A stretch of DNA of 64,000 bases from Paenibacillus hemerocallicola (GTDB lineage Bacteria; Bacillota; Bacilli; Paenibacillales; NBRC-103111), in assembly GCF_006265175.1 (NCBI RefSeq), contig NZ_VDCQ01000001.1, positions 245,383 to 309,382 on the forward strand. Direction: 5' to 3'. Below are positions 36,194-44,136 of the stretch, piece by piece; positions within the stretch are counted from its first letter, which is position 1; each line of letters begins with the position of its first letter. The notes under the pieces were generated by a model that did no database searches, had not been told where the DNA came from, and saw only the letters and a program-made list of their open reading frames with translations. A program made the translations under genes and the position numbers.

Positions 36194-36658
36194 ATGGATG
36201 ATCCGAAAAGCCAGTTTTTGAACAATTTCGATTGGAAAGGCTTGGAACAATTTTTCGGCGGCAAATTTCCGTCTGCGCCGATAGACGGGATGAACGATCC
36301 GGCATGGGTCGAGCATATCGTGAAGGACGTCATGAAGAAAGCGTTCCCGAAATCGGTAGATCTGAAGATGATGAATAAGCAGCTCCGTACGGAAATTTTC
36401 GAAACTCATAATAATGTCATCGTCAAAATCCACATTCCGGACAAAACGCAGGCTCAAAATCTGAAAACGTATGTCGGAGTCAACCGGATCAAGCTGGAAG
36501 GACTGCCGGACGATATAAAACAGACCGTCAAGCTGCCTACGCATATTTTGCCGGAGAGCTGTAAAGCCGTTTACAGAAAAGGAGTGCTGCAAATGCAATT
36601 AAGGAAAGCCAAAATCAGCGAACGCATGCATGAGGTGAATGTCCGATTTTATGATTGA
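36194..36658 (+). CDS. Hsp20/alpha-crystallin-like protein, possible spore-coat protein
   Basis: A 154-residue protein with a C-terminal alpha-crystallin-type domain (about 70-154): VDLKMMNKQLRTEIFETHNNVIVKIHIPDKTQ, NRIKLEGLPDD, and KAVYRKGVLQMQLRKA, which resembles the GVLxxxxPK end of small heat-shock proteins. Related Hsp20-type proteins occur in Bacillus spore coats (CotM, GerT). Its place between gerPF-like and gerPA genes supports a spore role, by inference. ATG 36194 has GGAGAGGG upstream. The opposite orientation to gerP means a separate promoter. Confidence 0.72.
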   Translation: MDDPKSQFLNNFDWKGLEQFFGGKFPSAPIDGMNDPAWVEHIVKDVMKKAFPKSVDLKMMNKQLRTEIFETHNNVIVKIHIPDKTQAQNLKTYVGVNRIKLEGLPDDIKQTVKLPTHILPESCKAVYRKGVLQMQLRKAKISERMHEVNVRFYD

Positions 36659-36670
36659 TGATCGCTCGGT

Positions 36671-36724
36671 AAAAAAAGAGGGCCGAACAGTACGCGCTTA
36701 GCGGCGTATGGTTCTGCCCTTTTG
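36671..36724. terminator. Bidirectional terminator between hsp20-like and gerPF-like genes
   Basis: A long stem (AAAAGAGGGC with GCCCTTTT, plus GAAC/GGTTC and GCGC/GCGG inner pairing) flanked by A and T runs; serves both converging genes. Confidence 0.8.
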
Positions 36725-36740
36725 ACGTTCCGGCGGTTCG

Positions 36741-36959
36741 TCAGCCTTTTAAGGCCGAGATCGAATCGATGACATCGGGATCGGACGTAATCGTGAAGCT
36801 GAGCAGCGAAATCGCCTGGGCGAAAATGCCTACATTACCGCCTCCGGAGCCCGAATACGATTTCGACGAGCTGTTGGGAGAGATTTGAACGACATCTCCG
36901 AAGGTGACGTTGCCGTCTGCGCCGGTAATATTGATCGGAGCCAAAATGATGGATGGCAT
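36741..36959 (-). CDS. GerPA/GerPF family spore protein
   Basis: A 72-residue paralogue of GerPA/GerPF: MPSIILAPINITGADGNVTFGDVVQISPNSSSKSYSGSGGGN in outline (FGDVVQISP and SSSKSYSGSG are the signatures) and SDPDVIDSI near the end, the usual DPDV(N/I)D of GerPF. Most likely the gerPF equivalent, moved away from the end of the operon and separated from it by the Hsp20-like gene on the other strand. Site GGAGA before the ATG. Confidence 0.82.
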   Translation of the reverse strand: MPSIILAPINITGADGNVTFGDVVQISPNSSSKSYSGSGGGNVGIFAQAISLLSFTITSDPDVIDSISALKG

Positions 36960-37181
36960 ATGGAAAAGTCTCCTTTATGATAAAAAGTATGATTCACTAT
37001 ATGCGCCCGCCATCCGGAAAATGCAATTGGAGGCTTGCCGGGTATCCGGTCAAGTGGGAATGTTATTTCATGCCGATCACGAACCTTAGGCACCGAATGT
37101 CATACAACCAATGGCTGCCTATCCGGGGTATGCATATCCCGGTCAGCCGAATCAGCATTTCTAGGGACAGGCATCCGAACA

Positions 37182-37235
37182 ACCAAAACGGCAACAACCG
37201 GAGCGAAAATAGTTCCGTGTTGTTGCCGTTTTGGT
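37182..37235. repeat. Perfect 17-bp inverted repeat (large hairpin)
   Basis: ACCAAAACGGCAACAAC (37182-37198) is the exact complement of 37219-37235, and the 20-nt loop contains a further CGGA/TCCG pairing. No T run follows on either strand, so it is not a standard terminator. It sits in the 530-bp gap 36960-37489 between the gerPF-like gene and the sigma factor, which otherwise holds no gene I can support. Confidence 0.75.
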
Positions 37236-37315
37236 CGATTGGGACATTATTTGGGCTTGTCCGAATAAATGAAAGGGCCCTCTTGCACAATAGAAGAGGA
37301 CACCGCAATAACATG

Positions 37316-37344
37316 TTGAAATTTGTTAAAAATCATGATATAAT
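37316..37344 (+). promoter_or_regulatory. SigA-type promoter of the sigma-factor gene
   Basis: TTGAAA (37316-37321), 17 bp spacer, TATAAT (37339-37344): nearly consensus. The predicted start near 37351 leaves a leader of about 140 nt before the sigma gene. Confidence 0.75.
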
Positions 37345-37489
37345 GCCGGATAGCATTTACGAATTTCAGTTCATTCAAATTTTACACTACCATATTCTTG
37401 AGGTTTTGTCAATATAAGAACCGATGGAGCAACCAACGAAGCAGTATACAAACTTTTGTTCTACTTTCCAGGGAGGATGGAGCCGTTTT

Positions 37490-38428
37490 ATGGCGAACGA
37501 TCAACGCTCGGTATCTGAGACAAAGCTTTCATTAGACAAGGACGATCAAGAACGGAACGAGTTCTCGGCGCACGACGACTTGTCGCTGCCGCCGGGTATC
37601 GGCATTAACGACCCGGTTCGGATGTACTTGAAGGAAATCGGACGCGTTCAACTTCTATCGGGAGAAGCGGAGGTCGAATTGGCCAAGCGGATCGAGCAGG
37701 GCGACGAGGAGGCGAAGCGACAGCTGGCCGAAGCGAACTTGCGGCTTGTCGTCAGCATAGCGAGACGCTACGTCGGGCGCGGGATGCTGTTTCTCGATTT
37801 GATTCAGGAAGGCAACCTCGGTTTGATTAAAGCGGTCGAGAAGTTCGACTATTCCAAAGGATATAAGTTCAGTACGTATGCAACATGGTGGATTCGTCAA
37901 GCGATTACGCGTGCCATCGCCGACCAGGCCAGAACGATCCGGATTCCGGTACATATGGTCGAGACGATCAACAAGCTGATCCGCGTATCGAGACAGCTGC
38001 TCCAAGAGCTCGGACGCGAGCCGACACCCGAGGAAATTGCCAAGGAAATGGACTTTAGCGACGATAAAGTGCGGGAAATTATGAAGATCGCGCAGGATCC
38101 CATCTCCCTCGAAACGCCGATCGGCGAGGAAAACGATTCGAGCCTCGGAGACTTTATCGAAGACCACGATGCGACGGCGCCTGCGGACGCTGCTGCATTC
38201 GAATTGCTGAAGGAACAGTTGGAGGACGTGCTGGACACGCTGACGGAGCGGGAAGAGAACGTGCTGCGTCTCCGTTTCGGATTGGACGACGGGCGTACTC
38301 GCACGCTGGAGGAAGTCGGGCAAGTATTCGGCGTTACCCGCGAGCGCATCCGCCAAATCGAAGCGAAAGCGCTGCGCAAGCTAAGGCACCCGAGCCGCAG
38401 TAAACGGCTGAAAGATTTTCTGGAATAA
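37490..38428 (+). CDS. RpoD/SigA-like sigma factor lacking region 1.1
   Basis: A 312-residue sigma-70 protein. The tail is SigA-like throughout: region 1.2 ([23 protein letters not shown]), region 2 ([63 protein letters not shown]), regions 3 and 4 ([63 protein letters not shown]). After MANDQRS only about 40 residues precede region 1.2, where housekeeping SigA has about 100. ATG 37490 follows GGAG with 7-base spacing. It is a second primary-type (group 2) sigma or a shortened SigA; no dnaG lies upstream as for normal sigA. Confidence 0.9.
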   Translation: MANDQRSVSETKLSLDKDDQERNEFSAHDDLSLPPGIGINDPVRMYLKEIGRVQLLSGEAEVELAKRIEQGDEEAKRQLAEANLRLVVSIARRYVGRGMLFLDLIQEGNLGLIKAVEKFDYSKGYKFSTYATWWIRQAITRAIADQARTIRIPVHMVETINKLIRVSRQLLQELGREPTPEEIAKEMDFSDDKVREIMKIAQDPISLETPIGEENDSSLGDFIEDHDATAPADAAAFELLKEQLEDVLDTLTEREENVLRLRFGLDDGRTRTLEEVGQVFGVTRERIRQIEAKALRKLRHPSRSKRLKDFLE

Positions 38429-38559
38429 GCGAAAACTCTCCATTAGGCAAGATGTCAAAAATTCGCAAAAAATTCTGTGTAAAAGCATAGGAATAAAGCG
38501 GATTTAACGTTATAATTTATAGTTGACTGGCCCAACAAAATAATGGAGGAGCTTAAACA

Positions 38560-39489
38560 ATGGAGAAAATACTTATTTTCGGGCACAAAAATCCGGATAC
38601 CGACACGATTTGCTCGGCAATCGCTTACGCCGATTTGAAAACTAAATTGGGAAAAAACGTCGAAGCCGTTCGGCTTGGCGACGTTAACGGGGAAACCCAA
38701 TATGCATTGACTCAATTCGGAATCGAGGCTCCGCGCCTTGTCGAGTCCGTTGCGGGCGAGACGAAAAGCGTTATCCTCGTCGACCATAACGAACGCCAGC
38801 AAAGCGTCAGCGACATCGATCAAGTTCGCGTGCTGGAAGTAATCGACCATCACCGGATCGCCAATTTCGAGACCAGTCATCCTTTGTATTACCGCGCCGA
38901 GCCGGTAGGCTGCACGGCTACCATTTTGAACAAGCTGTATAAAGAAAACGGTGTCTCCATCTCCAAGCCGATCGCAGGTCTGATGCTCTCCGCCATTATT
39001 TCCGATTCGCTGCTGTTCAAGTCGCCTACATGCACCGAGGAAGATGTGGCCGCCGCTCAAGAGCTGGCCGAAATCGCCGGTGTCAATGCCGAGAGCTATG
39101 GCTTGGAAATGCTGAAAGCCGGAGCCGACCTGAGCGACAAAACGATCAGCCAGCTGATTTCGCTCGATGCGAAAGAATTTACGATGGGCGCAAGCAAAGT
39201 AGAAATTGCGCAAGTCAACGCCGTCGACACGAACGACGTGCTCTCCCGCCAAGCGGAGCTGGAAGCCGCGCTTAACGAGATTATCGACAAGAAAGGTCTG
39301 GACTTGTTCGTATTCGTCGTAACTGACATCTTGAATAACGATTCGGTCGCTCTTGCGCTCGGCAAGGCCACGAATGCCGTCGAGAAAGCTTACAACGTAA
39401 CGCTGGTAGAGAATAAGGCCGTTCTGAAGGGCGTCGTATCGCGCAAATCGCAAATCGTCCCCGTATTGACCGATATTTTCAATCAATAA
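38560..39489 (+). CDS. ppaC: Manganese-dependent inorganic pyrophosphatase
   Basis: A 309-residue family II pyrophosphatase (DHH fold). Motifs [35 protein letters not shown] (the DHH), and C-terminal substrate-binding [10 protein letters not shown] are complete. It hydrolyses PPi to phosphate with Mn or Co. ATG with GGAGG. TATAAT at 38511-38516 is a likely -10. Single gene with terminator. Confidence 0.96.
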   Translation: MEKILIFGHKNPDTDTICSAIAYADLKTKLGKNVEAVRLGDVNGETQYALTQFGIEAPRLVESVAGETKSVILVDHNERQQSVSDIDQVRVLEVIDHHRIANFETSHPLYYRAEPVGCTATILNKLYKENGVSISKPIAGLMLSAIISDSLLFKSPTCTEEDVAAAQELAEIAGVNAESYGLEMLKAGADLSDKTISQLISLDAKEFTMGASKVEIAQVNAVDTNDVLSRQAELEAALNEIIDKKGLDLFVFVVTDILNNDSVALALGKATNAVEKAYNVTLVENKAVLKGVVSRKSQIVPVLTDIFNQ

Positions 39490-39508
39490 TACCTTTTATG
39501 GAACGAAT

Positions 39509-39549
39509 AGCCTGTGACGTCAGCGAGTAGCGGTCATGGGCTTTTTTTT
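39509..39549 (+). terminator. Terminator of ppaC
   Basis: AGCCTGTGAC pairs (two wobble positions) with GTCATGGGCT, then eight T. Confidence 0.85.
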
Positions 39550-39662
39550 GCTGGAACACAGCACCTGAATTAAAATAAATTCCGAAAAAAAACTCCGATT
39601 CTGTTATAATGGTAGCTGTGTGTAGAACAATAGTTACGATAACGGACAAGAAGGTGAACGGA

Positions 39663-40505
39663 ATGAAGAAAATTGGTTTTATCGACTATTTTTTGGATGA
39701 ATGGCATGCGGAGAAATATCCGGGCTGGATCGATAGTGCGACCGGCGGCGAGATGAAGGTCGCCTATGCATACGGCAAAATCGATAAGCCGGGCGGTCTA
39801 GGCAACGCCGAGTGGTGCGAGAAGAAAGGGATCGAGCTGCTGCCGTCGATCGAAGCCGTTATCGAGAAAAGCGATTATTTGATCGTACTGTCGCCCGATT
39901 ACCCGGAGTATCACGAAGAGCTGTCCAAGCTTCCGCTGCAATCCGGCAAGCCGACCTACATAGACAAAACGTTCGCCCCCGACCGTAAAACCGCGCTGCT
40001 TCTATTCGAATGGGCGGCGAAATCCGGTACGCCGATGTACTCTTCCTCGGCGCTTCGCTTCGCGTCGGAATATGCCGGGCTGGACAAGGAAGGGATTCAA
40101 ACGATTTGCAGTACGGGGCCGGGAAAGTTCGCCAATTACTCGATCCATCAAATCGAGCCGATCGTAGCCCTGATGGGAAGCGACGTCAAGCGCGTCATGT
40201 TTACCGGCACGGACCATTCTCCAGCATTGTTGATCGGGTATGCCGACGGCAGACAAGCGACCGTCAATCATTTCGGAAACGGGACTTCGTTCGGCATGAT
40301 CGTCGATTACGCCACTGGGAATGCCAAGTCGATCAAAATTGCGTCAGACTTCTTCGGAGCGTTCATTCAAAGCCTGGTTGCTTTCTTCGAGACGGGCAAA
40401 GCGGTTGTCGATCTTGCGGATACGGTCGCGATTATTACGATTATCGAGTATGGCTTGAAGGCGGCCCAAACTCCGTATCAATGGCTGGAGCTGCCTGACG
40501 CGTAG
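39663..40505 (+). CDS. Gfo/Idh/MocA-like oxidoreductase
   Basis: A 280-residue protein with weakened Gfo/Idh features: short N-terminal Rossmann-like part without a clear GxGxxG (KKIGFIDYFLDEWHAEKYPGW), DYLIVLSPDYPEYHEE, KPTYIDKTFAPD in place of the EKP motif, and a C-terminal beta-sheet domain (VTGTDHSPALLIGYADGRQATVNHF-like). Probably a sugar oxidoreductase relative; NAD binding is uncertain. ATG 39663 with AAGAAGGTG; TATAAT at 39605-39610 is a likely -10. Single gene. Confidence 0.65.
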   Translation: MKKIGFIDYFLDEWHAEKYPGWIDSATGGEMKVAYAYGKIDKPGGLGNAEWCEKKGIELLPSIEAVIEKSDYLIVLSPDYPEYHEELSKLPLQSGKPTYIDKTFAPDRKTALLLFEWAAKSGTPMYSSSALRFASEYAGLDKEGIQTICSTGPGKFANYSIHQIEPIVALMGSDVKRVMFTGTDHSPALLIGYADGRQATVNHFGNGTSFGMIVDYATGNAKSIKIASDFFGAFIQSLVAFFETGKAVVDLADTVAIITIIEYGLKAAQTPYQWLELPDA

Positions 40506-40544
40506 ACGATAAACCGGACGATTGAATAGATGCAGCACCGGAAC

Positions 40545-40575
40545 GCCTGCCGCAATGTGCGCAGGCTTCTTTTTG
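40545..40575 (+). terminator. Terminator
   Basis: GCCTGC-N10-GCAGGC hairpin followed by TTCTTTTTG, just downstream of the oxidoreductase. Confidence 0.8.
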
Positions 40576-40675
40576 TCGTCCGCACATGCAAATGCAGGAA
40601 GTGGCTTTGCCCGGAAGCGCGTCCCAAGTAATCAAGCAATATATCGATGACGGAAGTCGGATATTGGGCGTTTTT

Positions 40676-40726
40676 GCGTGCGGTCGCACATCCTTGAGTA
40701 TCGTCGACAGATGTTTTTCCTATAAA
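40676..40726 (+). repeat. Dispersed structured repeat, copy B (partial)
   Basis: Contains GTGCGGTCGCAC, ATCCTTGAGTA, CGTCGACAGATG and TTTTTCC, matching the 3' two-thirds of copies A (32224-32289) and C (63677-63742). The final stem is degraded. Confidence 0.55.
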
Positions 40727-40822
40727 TGAGTCAATTATGAGGGTTGCGTCAGTGACTTCATAATTTCATAATGTTGCCGGATGAGGTATGATGGTATAGA
40801 CCGCAATGAATTTTCGGAGGGA

Positions 40823-41521
40823 ATGAATCTGGATACGTTTGCTTGTTTGTATATTGTCCGGGGGGACCCTTTCCGGCCTGGAACCTGTCTGAATTTATCC
40901 TTCGCGGAAACGGTCATCGGCAGAACGTCCGCCGAGTATTCCCCCGACTTTTCTTTCACGAACGCGTTTATATCAAGGAAGCATTTCGTTATTCGCAAAG
41001 AAGGCGAGCAGGCGGTTTTATACGATTTGGGAAGCCGCCACGGAACCGAAATCAATGGGGTAAGGGCTATCCCCCACACCCCTTATCCGCTGCAATCGTG
41101 CGATATGATCAAGCTGGCGAAAGGCATGACCGTCATTCATTTCTCCTACTTATTCGGCGAGCAGACGATGGAGCTTGAGCCGCTCGGCGTCACCCAGCAG
41201 TGGGAGGAGCCCCATGGACCTTTGACGATCCAATGGGAAAAGCGGGAATGCGTCATCGACGGCAAACGAATCTCCATGTCGGAGAAGGAATATTTGCTGC
41301 TTCAGCTGCTGCACGAGCATGCAAACCGGCTGGTGTCCATCGGCGAAATCAAAGCGGCGGTATGGGCCGACCGGGCCACGGGTCCGGATGGAATACCGGA
41401 TGTCAGTATGGACGAGCTTAACGCGTTAATTTACCGGATACGCAAAAAATACGGCAAGGATACGTTTCTTATCAGCGCTGTGCGCGGCAGCGGGTATATA
41501 CTGGAGAACGATCCTAAATAG
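40823..41521 (+). CDS. FHA domain - winged-helix DNA-binding protein
   Basis: A roughly 232-residue fusion. Residues about 1-105 are an FHA domain (ETVIGRTSAEYSPDF, FISRKHFVIRKEG, LYDLGSRHGTEINGV), which binds phosphothreonine peptides. Residues about 135-230 are an OmpR/PhoB-type winged helix (ISMSEKEYLLLQLLHEHANRLVSIGEIKAAVW, YRIRKKYGKDTFLISAVRGSGYIL). No receiver domain. It could link Ser/Thr kinase signals to transcription. The start is uncertain: ATG 40823 is only three bases from GGAGGG. It is followed in 23 bp by the MurA-like gene. Confidence 0.8.
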   Translation: MNLDTFACLYIVRGDPFRPGTCLNLSFAETVIGRTSAEYSPDFSFTNAFISRKHFVIRKEGEQAVLYDLGSRHGTEINGVRAIPHTPYPLQSCDMIKLAKGMTVIHFSYLFGEQTMELEPLGVTQQWEEPHGPLTIQWEKRECVIDGKRISMSEKEYLLLQLLHEHANRLVSIGEIKAAVWADRATGPDGIPDVSMDELNALIYRIRKKYGKDTFLISAVRGSGYILENDPK

Positions 41522-41544
41522 CGAACCTGAATCGGAGGCTGATC

Positions 41545-42837
41545 ATGCGATATATACAAGTGGAAACGAGCGGGGCGCTTAACGGTTCCGTACATATTCC
41601 CGGCTCCAAAAACAGCTCGCTTGCGCTGCTGGCCGCAGCATGCATGGCCGACGACGTCGTCACGCTGGAAGGCATCCCCGCAATCGACGATATGAGGCAA
41701 ATCGTCGGCATCGCCAGGGATATCGGTCTGGATTTGCAAAGACAGGACAACGGGGACGTTCGATTGGATCCCCGCTTTATTCATAGCGCGACGATCGATC
41801 CGGGCAAAGCTTCGGCCTACCGGGCCTCGTATTATTTCGCGGGCGCGCTGCTCGCGAAATTCGGCCGGGTGACGATCGGATTTCCGGGAGGGGACGATTT
41901 CAAGTCCAGGCCGATCGATCAGCATATCAAAGCATTCCAGGCGCTGGGAGCGACAGTTACGTTCCGAGAGGACCATTATGTCGTGGAAGCGTCGGAGCTG
42001 CGGGGAGCGGACATTTATTTCGATACGATTTCGCACGGGGCGACGGTCAACGGCATGCTGGCCGCCGTTCGGGCCAAAGGAAGGACGCATTTGTATCATG
42101 CGGCCGTCGACCCGGAGGTCGTCGATGCGGCTGCGCTGCTTAATCAGCTCGGCGCCCGTATATACGGAGCGGGGACCGATTGCATACGCATCGAGGGCGT
42201 ACCTTATTTGAACGGAGGGATTCACGCGGTTATTCCCGACCGGTTGGTTGCCGGTTCGTTTCTGATGGCCGTGGGCATGACCGGAGGACAAGTAACGGTG
42301 AAGGACGTTATACCGGAGCATATGGGTTCTTGCATCGCCAAGTTGAAGGAGGCCGGGCTCGAGATCGAGATCGGCGAGAACAGCGTCACCGCGATCGGGT
42401 CCGGGATTGTCAAGGCGACCCGAATCCGTACCTCGATGTATCCGGGCTTCGCGACGGACCTGCAGCAGCCGATGACCGCCCTTTTGCTGATGGCGAAAGG
42501 GAAAAGCATCGTGACGGAGAAAGTTTTTCCGCATCGGTTCAACCACGTTCCCCAGCTCCGCAGGATGGGAGCAGAGATCGAGCTTCGCAAAGATAGCGCC
42601 TTTATTAAAGGCGGACGTCCGTTGGTCGGAGATTGGGTTCATGCGACGGATGTTCGCGCGGGTACATGTCTCGTATTGGCGGGACTCGTAGCCGAAGGCC
42701 AGACGCGGATTACGGGCGTGGAGCATGTGGAGCGCGGCTATACGGATATTATAGGCAGTCTTCGCTCGCTCGGGGCGAATATTTCCCTTGTCGAAAGGAA
42801 GACGGAAGCCGGGCAATGCGGCTCGGACTGCATCTGA
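41545..42837 (+). CDS. UDP-GlcNAc 1-carboxyvinyltransferase (MurA) paralogue with Asp at the catalytic Cys
   Basis: A 430-residue EPSP-synthase-fold enzyme. MurA residues are present: Lys22 in IPGSKNS, Arg in FKSRPID, Asp in FATDLQQP and Asp/Arg in ATDVRAG. The catalytic loop normally PGGC(T/S)IGxRP reads FPGGDDFKSRP, so Asp117 stands where Cys115 of E. coli MurA is. In mycobacterial and some other MurAs the same Cys-to-Asp change keeps activity but prevents fosfomycin alkylation. It should make enolpyruvyl-UDP-GlcNAc for peptidoglycan or a related sugar. Probably an accessory copy. Strong site upstream (CGGAGG), cotranscribed with the FHA regulator. Confidence 0.85.
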   Translation: MRYIQVETSGALNGSVHIPGSKNSSLALLAAACMADDVVTLEGIPAIDDMRQIVGIARDIGLDLQRQDNGDVRLDPRFIHSATIDPGKASAYRASYYFAGALLAKFGRVTIGFPGGDDFKSRPIDQHIKAFQALGATVTFREDHYVVEASELRGADIYFDTISHGATVNGMLAAVRAKGRTHLYHAAVDPEVVDAAALLNQLGARIYGAGTDCIRIEGVPYLNGGIHAVIPDRLVAGSFLMAVGMTGGQVTVKDVIPEHMGSCIAKLKEAGLEIEIGENSVTAIGSGIVKATRIRTSMYPGFATDLQQPMTALLLMAKGKSIVTEKVFPHRFNHVPQLRRMGAEIELRKDSAFIKGGRPLVGDWVHATDVRAGTCLVLAGLVAEGQTRITGVEHVERGYTDIIGSLRSLGANISLVERKTEAGQCGSDCI

Positions 42838-42929
42838 CCGTCTGCGCTATGCAATCTGACGAATTACATACGAACAAACATTCGGTATAATGGAAGCCGG
42901 ATAAGTATTCCATTCGCGGAGGTTGTTCT

Positions 42930-43279
42930 ATGGGACGAGTTGTGGCATTGGAGATTAGCAGTCGGGACCCGGAGCATGCGGCGCATTTTTATGGATCCGT
43001 ATTCGGCTGGAAGGTTACGGCCCCGAACCGGGGATACCATCCCCTCACAACTGGATTGCGTCAGCAGGCAGGGATCGACGGCGGCATTTCCAAAGGGACG
43101 CACGACTTCCGCATGGAACCCGGATGCAAATCGAAGTCGGCGACATCGATGAAGCGATCCGCCAATCCATAGAAAACGGAGCGCAAATCGTAAGAGGGAA
43201 GATGGAGTTCGACGATTTTTATTTGGCGTATTTGGTTGATCCTGTCGGAATTTCCTTCGGCCTGATCCAGTATAAGTAA
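42930..43279 (+). pseudogene. Frameshifted VOC (glyoxalase-like) protein
   Basis: The first frame (ATG 42930, MGRVVALEISSRDPEHAAHFYGSVFGWKV ... GIDGGISKGTHDF) is a typical VOC start. After THDFRMEPG the frame is lost; the next frame continues MQIEVGDIDEAIRQSIENGA and FDDFYLAYLVDPVGISFGLIQYK to a stop at 43277. A single indel near 43125 therefore splits an otherwise intact gene of about 115 codons. A sequencing error is possible. Confidence 0.75.
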
Positions 43280-43300
43280 GGTGTCCGTATAGCATGCTCA

Positions 43301-43332
43301 AAGCGCTTGGCCTCCGGGCTCGGCGCTTTTTT
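43301..43332 (+). terminator. Terminator after the VOC pseudogene
   Basis: AAGCGC ... GCGCTT stem with inner CC/GG pairs, then six T. Confidence 0.65.
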
Positions 43333-43373
43333 GGTTAGGACAACTTAACGCTTTTTTGGTTAGGACAACTTAA
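43324..43373. repeat. Tandem 25-bp duplication of the terminator tail
   Basis: The 25-mer starting CGCTTTTTTGGTTAGG and ending CAACTTAA occurs at 43324-43348 and exactly again at 43349-43373. It duplicates the 3' arm and T run of the preceding terminator. Confidence 0.9.
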
Positions 43374-43425
43374 TCCGCAAACGCGCGCGATCGGGGAGGG
43401 TTGCCGTATTGACTAACAAGCGAGG

Positions 43426-43612
43426 AATAAAGGAAATTGCTTCCGTTATTTACTTGAAACCGGACATCGATTGCAAAATAAAGGAACCGCGTTCCGTTAT
43501 TACACCGTTTGCGTCCCTTTTTTCCACTAAAAGTATGGATAACGGAGCTCAGTTCCGCTAATTCCGGAGGAATTTCGGAAACCGTGACATTAACGGAAAA
43601 CAGTTCCGCTAA
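43426..43612. repeat. Four palindromic AATAACGGAAC...GTTCCGTTATT units
   Basis: Four imperfect palindromes of about 25 bp lie at 43426-43450, 43477-43501, 43539-43562 and 43589-43612. Each has the form (A)ATAA(A/C)GGAA-N3-6-TTCCG(T/C)TA(A/T)T. Unit length and arms are conserved; centres differ. No gene is seen in 43374-43638. They end 26 bp before the siderophore-binding-protein fragment. Confidence 0.8.
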
Positions 43613-43638
43613 GTTTCGCTACGGAATAATCCGCGTGA

Positions 43639-43950
43639 GAATCGACCACCGGCGTTGCCAGCATGGTTTTCGACGATTTGAAGCTGCCCCGGTCGCCGGG
43701 CACCCCGGAGCCGGACAAGTGGGGCGGCAAAGTGACGAGTCTGGAAGCGCTGTTGGAGCTGAATCCGGATCATATCGTGCTGATGGCCGACAGCGACCAG
43801 AACGTGCTCCAGCAAAGCAAAATATGGAGCGGGCTGCAAGCGGTAAAAGCGGGCAACATCTACAAGCTGAGCAGCATCCGCAATTATAACGAAGCTTTTA
43901 CGGCGCTCGGCAAGAAAGCGCTGTCGGAGCAGTGGCCGCCGAAATTATGA
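43639..43950 (+). pseudogene. C-terminal fragment of a siderophore-binding protein
   Basis: The frame opens after a stop at 43636-43638 and reads ESTTGVASMVFDDLKLPRSPGTPEPDKWGGKVTSLEALLELNPDHIVLMADSD in outline, ending with ALGKKALSEQWPPKL. This is the last 100 or so residues of a FepB/FhuD-like binding protein; the signal peptide and N-lobe are missing. An internal ATG at 43663 has no ribosome binding site. It is a truncated relic next to the palindrome cluster. Confidence 0.7.
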
Positions 43951-44098
43951 AAAACGTCAAACGATAAGGCGCTTTTCGGTTGGAACATTCCGAGGAGTCC
44001 CGCACCTCATGCAGCCAGCACGAGTTTGTATAAAAAAGTGCAAGAGAATGGACATTGCGCGGATAGGACGGCAAGGCCTATAATCATCCTGTATTTAA

Positions 44099-44117
44099 TG
44101 AGAATGATAATCATTAC
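44099..44117 (+). promoter_or_regulatory. Fur box
   Basis: TGAGAATGATAATCATTAC, a close match to the GATAATGATAATCATTATC consensus, 20 bp before the siderophore-binding lipoprotein. The rest of 43951-44136 shows no gene. Confidence 0.88.
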
Positions 44118-44136
44118 AGCGGGAGTGGAGTAGGTC

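Noticed and set aside
36960..37181. Possible gerQ or coat gene before the sigma factor
   Set aside because: One frame reads AAYPGYAYPGQPNQ, coat-like, but it is broken by stops within about 20 codons and has no conserved GerQ core.
43509..43889. A 126-codon ORF covering the palindromes
   Set aside because: It runs through palindromes and is out of frame with the recognisable binding-protein fragment.
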